From an uncultured Bacteroidota bacterium (GTDB lineage: Bacteria > Bacteroidota > Bacteroidia > Flavobacteriales_F > PHOS-HE28), in NCBI GenBank assembly GCA_902826215.1, contig CADEDY010000003.1:151299-215298 (forward strand): a DNA stretch of 64,000 nucleotides. The letters are read 5' to 3'. Made by a program: the position numbers and the translations under genes. The notes beneath the pieces were generated by a model. That model had not been told where the DNA came from. It saw only the letters and a list, made by a program, of their open reading frames with translations, and did no database searches. This document shows, in pieces, positions 62,939 to 64,000 of this stretch (position 1 is its first letter; the number at the start of each line of letters is the position of its first letter).

Positions 62939-64000
62939 ATGACGTTCCAAGAAGCAAAGGAAGCCATCAAGCAGGGCTTTGCAACTCACTCTATCGAGTT
63001 GCTTGATGAGCACGATCGAGAATTATTCTACCGTATTCGAAGTGATGCCTCCTTCCGCATTTCGGAAGCTTCGATTCAAGAGTATTCCGAGGTTCATTCT
63101 CTGTCCGCCCCTTTCGCGAAGAAGCCGACTGAATGTAGCATAGTTAGCGTGGCTTACCGTGAGCACCTAGTGCAGTTTCTCCATCCGCTTCGATCTAGAT
63201 TCTTACCTGCGCGAGATATTGACATTGTGTTTGGAGAGGTCAGTGACGACCACCCCTATGTTCAGATTGGTCCTGGGTCAACCAAGTTCATTTGGACCTT
63301 TCTGTTTGCTGATGGGGCGTTCTTCGATTGGGTGACTGAACGCTTGCGGTTCAGAATTAACCGCGACCCCAATAGAGAGTTCGTCGAGGAGATACTGCGA
63401 CCTATGACAATCAAGGTTCACAATATCAACGCGGCCGATGAGGACTCAGCTCTCAGGGTTTCTGATCCGTTGATAGATGCCTGTTTGTTCAGTTATGCGT
63501 CACTAAAGGAGAGTCCAATTGGGTTGATGGAAGAATGGCCCAGAAGAAGAGCTGGGCGCACTGATAGGATAGAGCCGGTGCATAGGGGCAACACATTCTC
63601 ACTTCCTGCAGTAAAATTCAACCCGCACCTCGTCAGTTTTTACCAACTGGCTGCAAGCACCGATATCCCGTCTTATAAGTTCCTTTCATACTACCATATC
63701 TTGGAGTATCACTTTGTTTCGGTCTCAGATCAGATTCTGTACGATCGTCTGTCTCGCAGGATCAATGATTTGAGGTTCAAGACTACTGCTACAAACTTGG
63801 ACCGCATCATCCAAGATGTCAACGACCATCGCAGTGAATCAGATGAGACGGAGATGTTGAAGAACGTCTTGGCCAAGTATGTTATCGAAGACGAGTTGAT
63901 CGAGTTCATTCGCAAATACGAAGAGGTACTTGGCGAGAACATTTACACCAAGAAGCGCGTCATTTTTGGGACAGAGATAGCGGGAACAAATTTGGCGACG
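62939..64000 (+). CDS. hypothetical protein, 3' end cut by window edge
   Basis: Open frame of at least 354 codons from the ATG at 62939 (MTFQEAKEAIKQGF), running off the window without a stop. The product is soluble, charged and mostly helical toward the end (HRSESDETEMLKNVLAKYVI). I recognise no family. Codon use is more AT-rich than in carB or the T9SS gene, similar to the 2113-2796 gene, suggesting an acquired gene. It lies immediately beyond the last carB fragment and repeat C, consistent with a variable accessory site. Confidence 0.65.
   Translation, partial: MTFQEAKEAIKQGFATHSIELLDEHDRELFYRIRSDASFRISEASIQEYSEVHSLSAPFAKKPTECSIVSVAYREHLVQFLHPLRSRFLPARDIDIVFGEVSDDHPYVQIGPGSTKFIWTFLFADGAFFDWVTERLRFRINRDPNREFVEEILRPMTIKVHNINAADEDSALRVSDPLIDACLFSYASLKESPIGLMEEWPRRRAGRTDRIEPVHRGNTFSLPAVKFNPHLVSFYQLAASTDIPSYKFLSYYHILEYHFVSVSDQILYDRLSRRINDLRFKTTATNLDRIIQDVNDHRSESDETEMLKNVLAKYVIEDELIEFIRKYEEVLGENIYTKKRVIFGTEIAGTNLAT

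Overview
The window looks like chromosome from a Bacteroidota bacterium, probably a moderately GC-rich Flavobacteriales lineage. The evidence is internal. Three proteins end in type A (type IX secretion) sorting domains. tRNA-Glu, rpsT, rpmH and a sugar-phosphate transferase gene have promoters of the form TTG-N17-21-TAnnTTTG, the Bacteroidota housekeeping pattern. The lipid A genes, Wza/Wzc export genes, archaeal-type ProRS and a CarB without the C-terminal regulatory domain also fit.

Layout. 1-2796: lipA (cut by the left edge), gapA and a hypothetical membrane gene. 2838-12583 (minus): one tightly overlapping run, lpxK-pnp-anchor-B protein-gatB-TlpA-like lipoprotein-M1 peptidase-lpxH. 12596-14530 (plus): a Nif3-like protein and a coiled-coil zinc-ribbon protein, closed by a strong terminator. 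14633-19622: a FadL-like porin and a Gly/Tyr-rich lipoprotein divergent from proS, then a conserved hypothetical and tRNA-Glu.

19655-41512 is a surface polysaccharide region in three blocks. Block 1 is wza-wzc-flippase-glycosyltransferase-Wzy-like polymerase. Block 2 is GT4-WecG/TagA-initiating sugar phosphotransferase. Block 3, after rpsT and radC, is wecB, an alpha/alpha-toroid-like protein, a DltA-like adenylating enzyme, an acyl carrier protein, a GNAT, an AAC(3)-like acetyltransferase, a deacetylase-like protein and a FemAB/GNAT-like protein. I infer that block 3 adds an activated acyl or aminoacyl group to an amino sugar of the polymer. A secreted beta-helix protein sits on the opposite strand between blocks 1 and 2.

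41520-52850 is housekeeping: upp, a YjjG-like phosphatase, the minus-strand run rsfS-ftsH-DUF2007-cdsA-psd, birA, rpmH, an alpha/beta hydrolase, aroB and proline dehydrogenase.

52857-64000 is the unusual part. Three intergenic stretches (53249-53288, 53895-54119, 55915-56031) carry arrays in which the palindrome CATG recurs every 8 bp exactly while the four bases between are variable. Two of these stretches flank a four-helix-bundle (S23/IVS-type) gene. carB (56250-59060) is preceded by a copy of its own first 18 codons that differs only at synonymous sites. It is followed by two degraded copies of its 3' end (61537-61800, 62681-62735), and a GC-rich repeat follows carB and each 3' copy. This suggests repeated recombination or gene replacement at carB. 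The window ends inside an AT-richer gene of unknown function.
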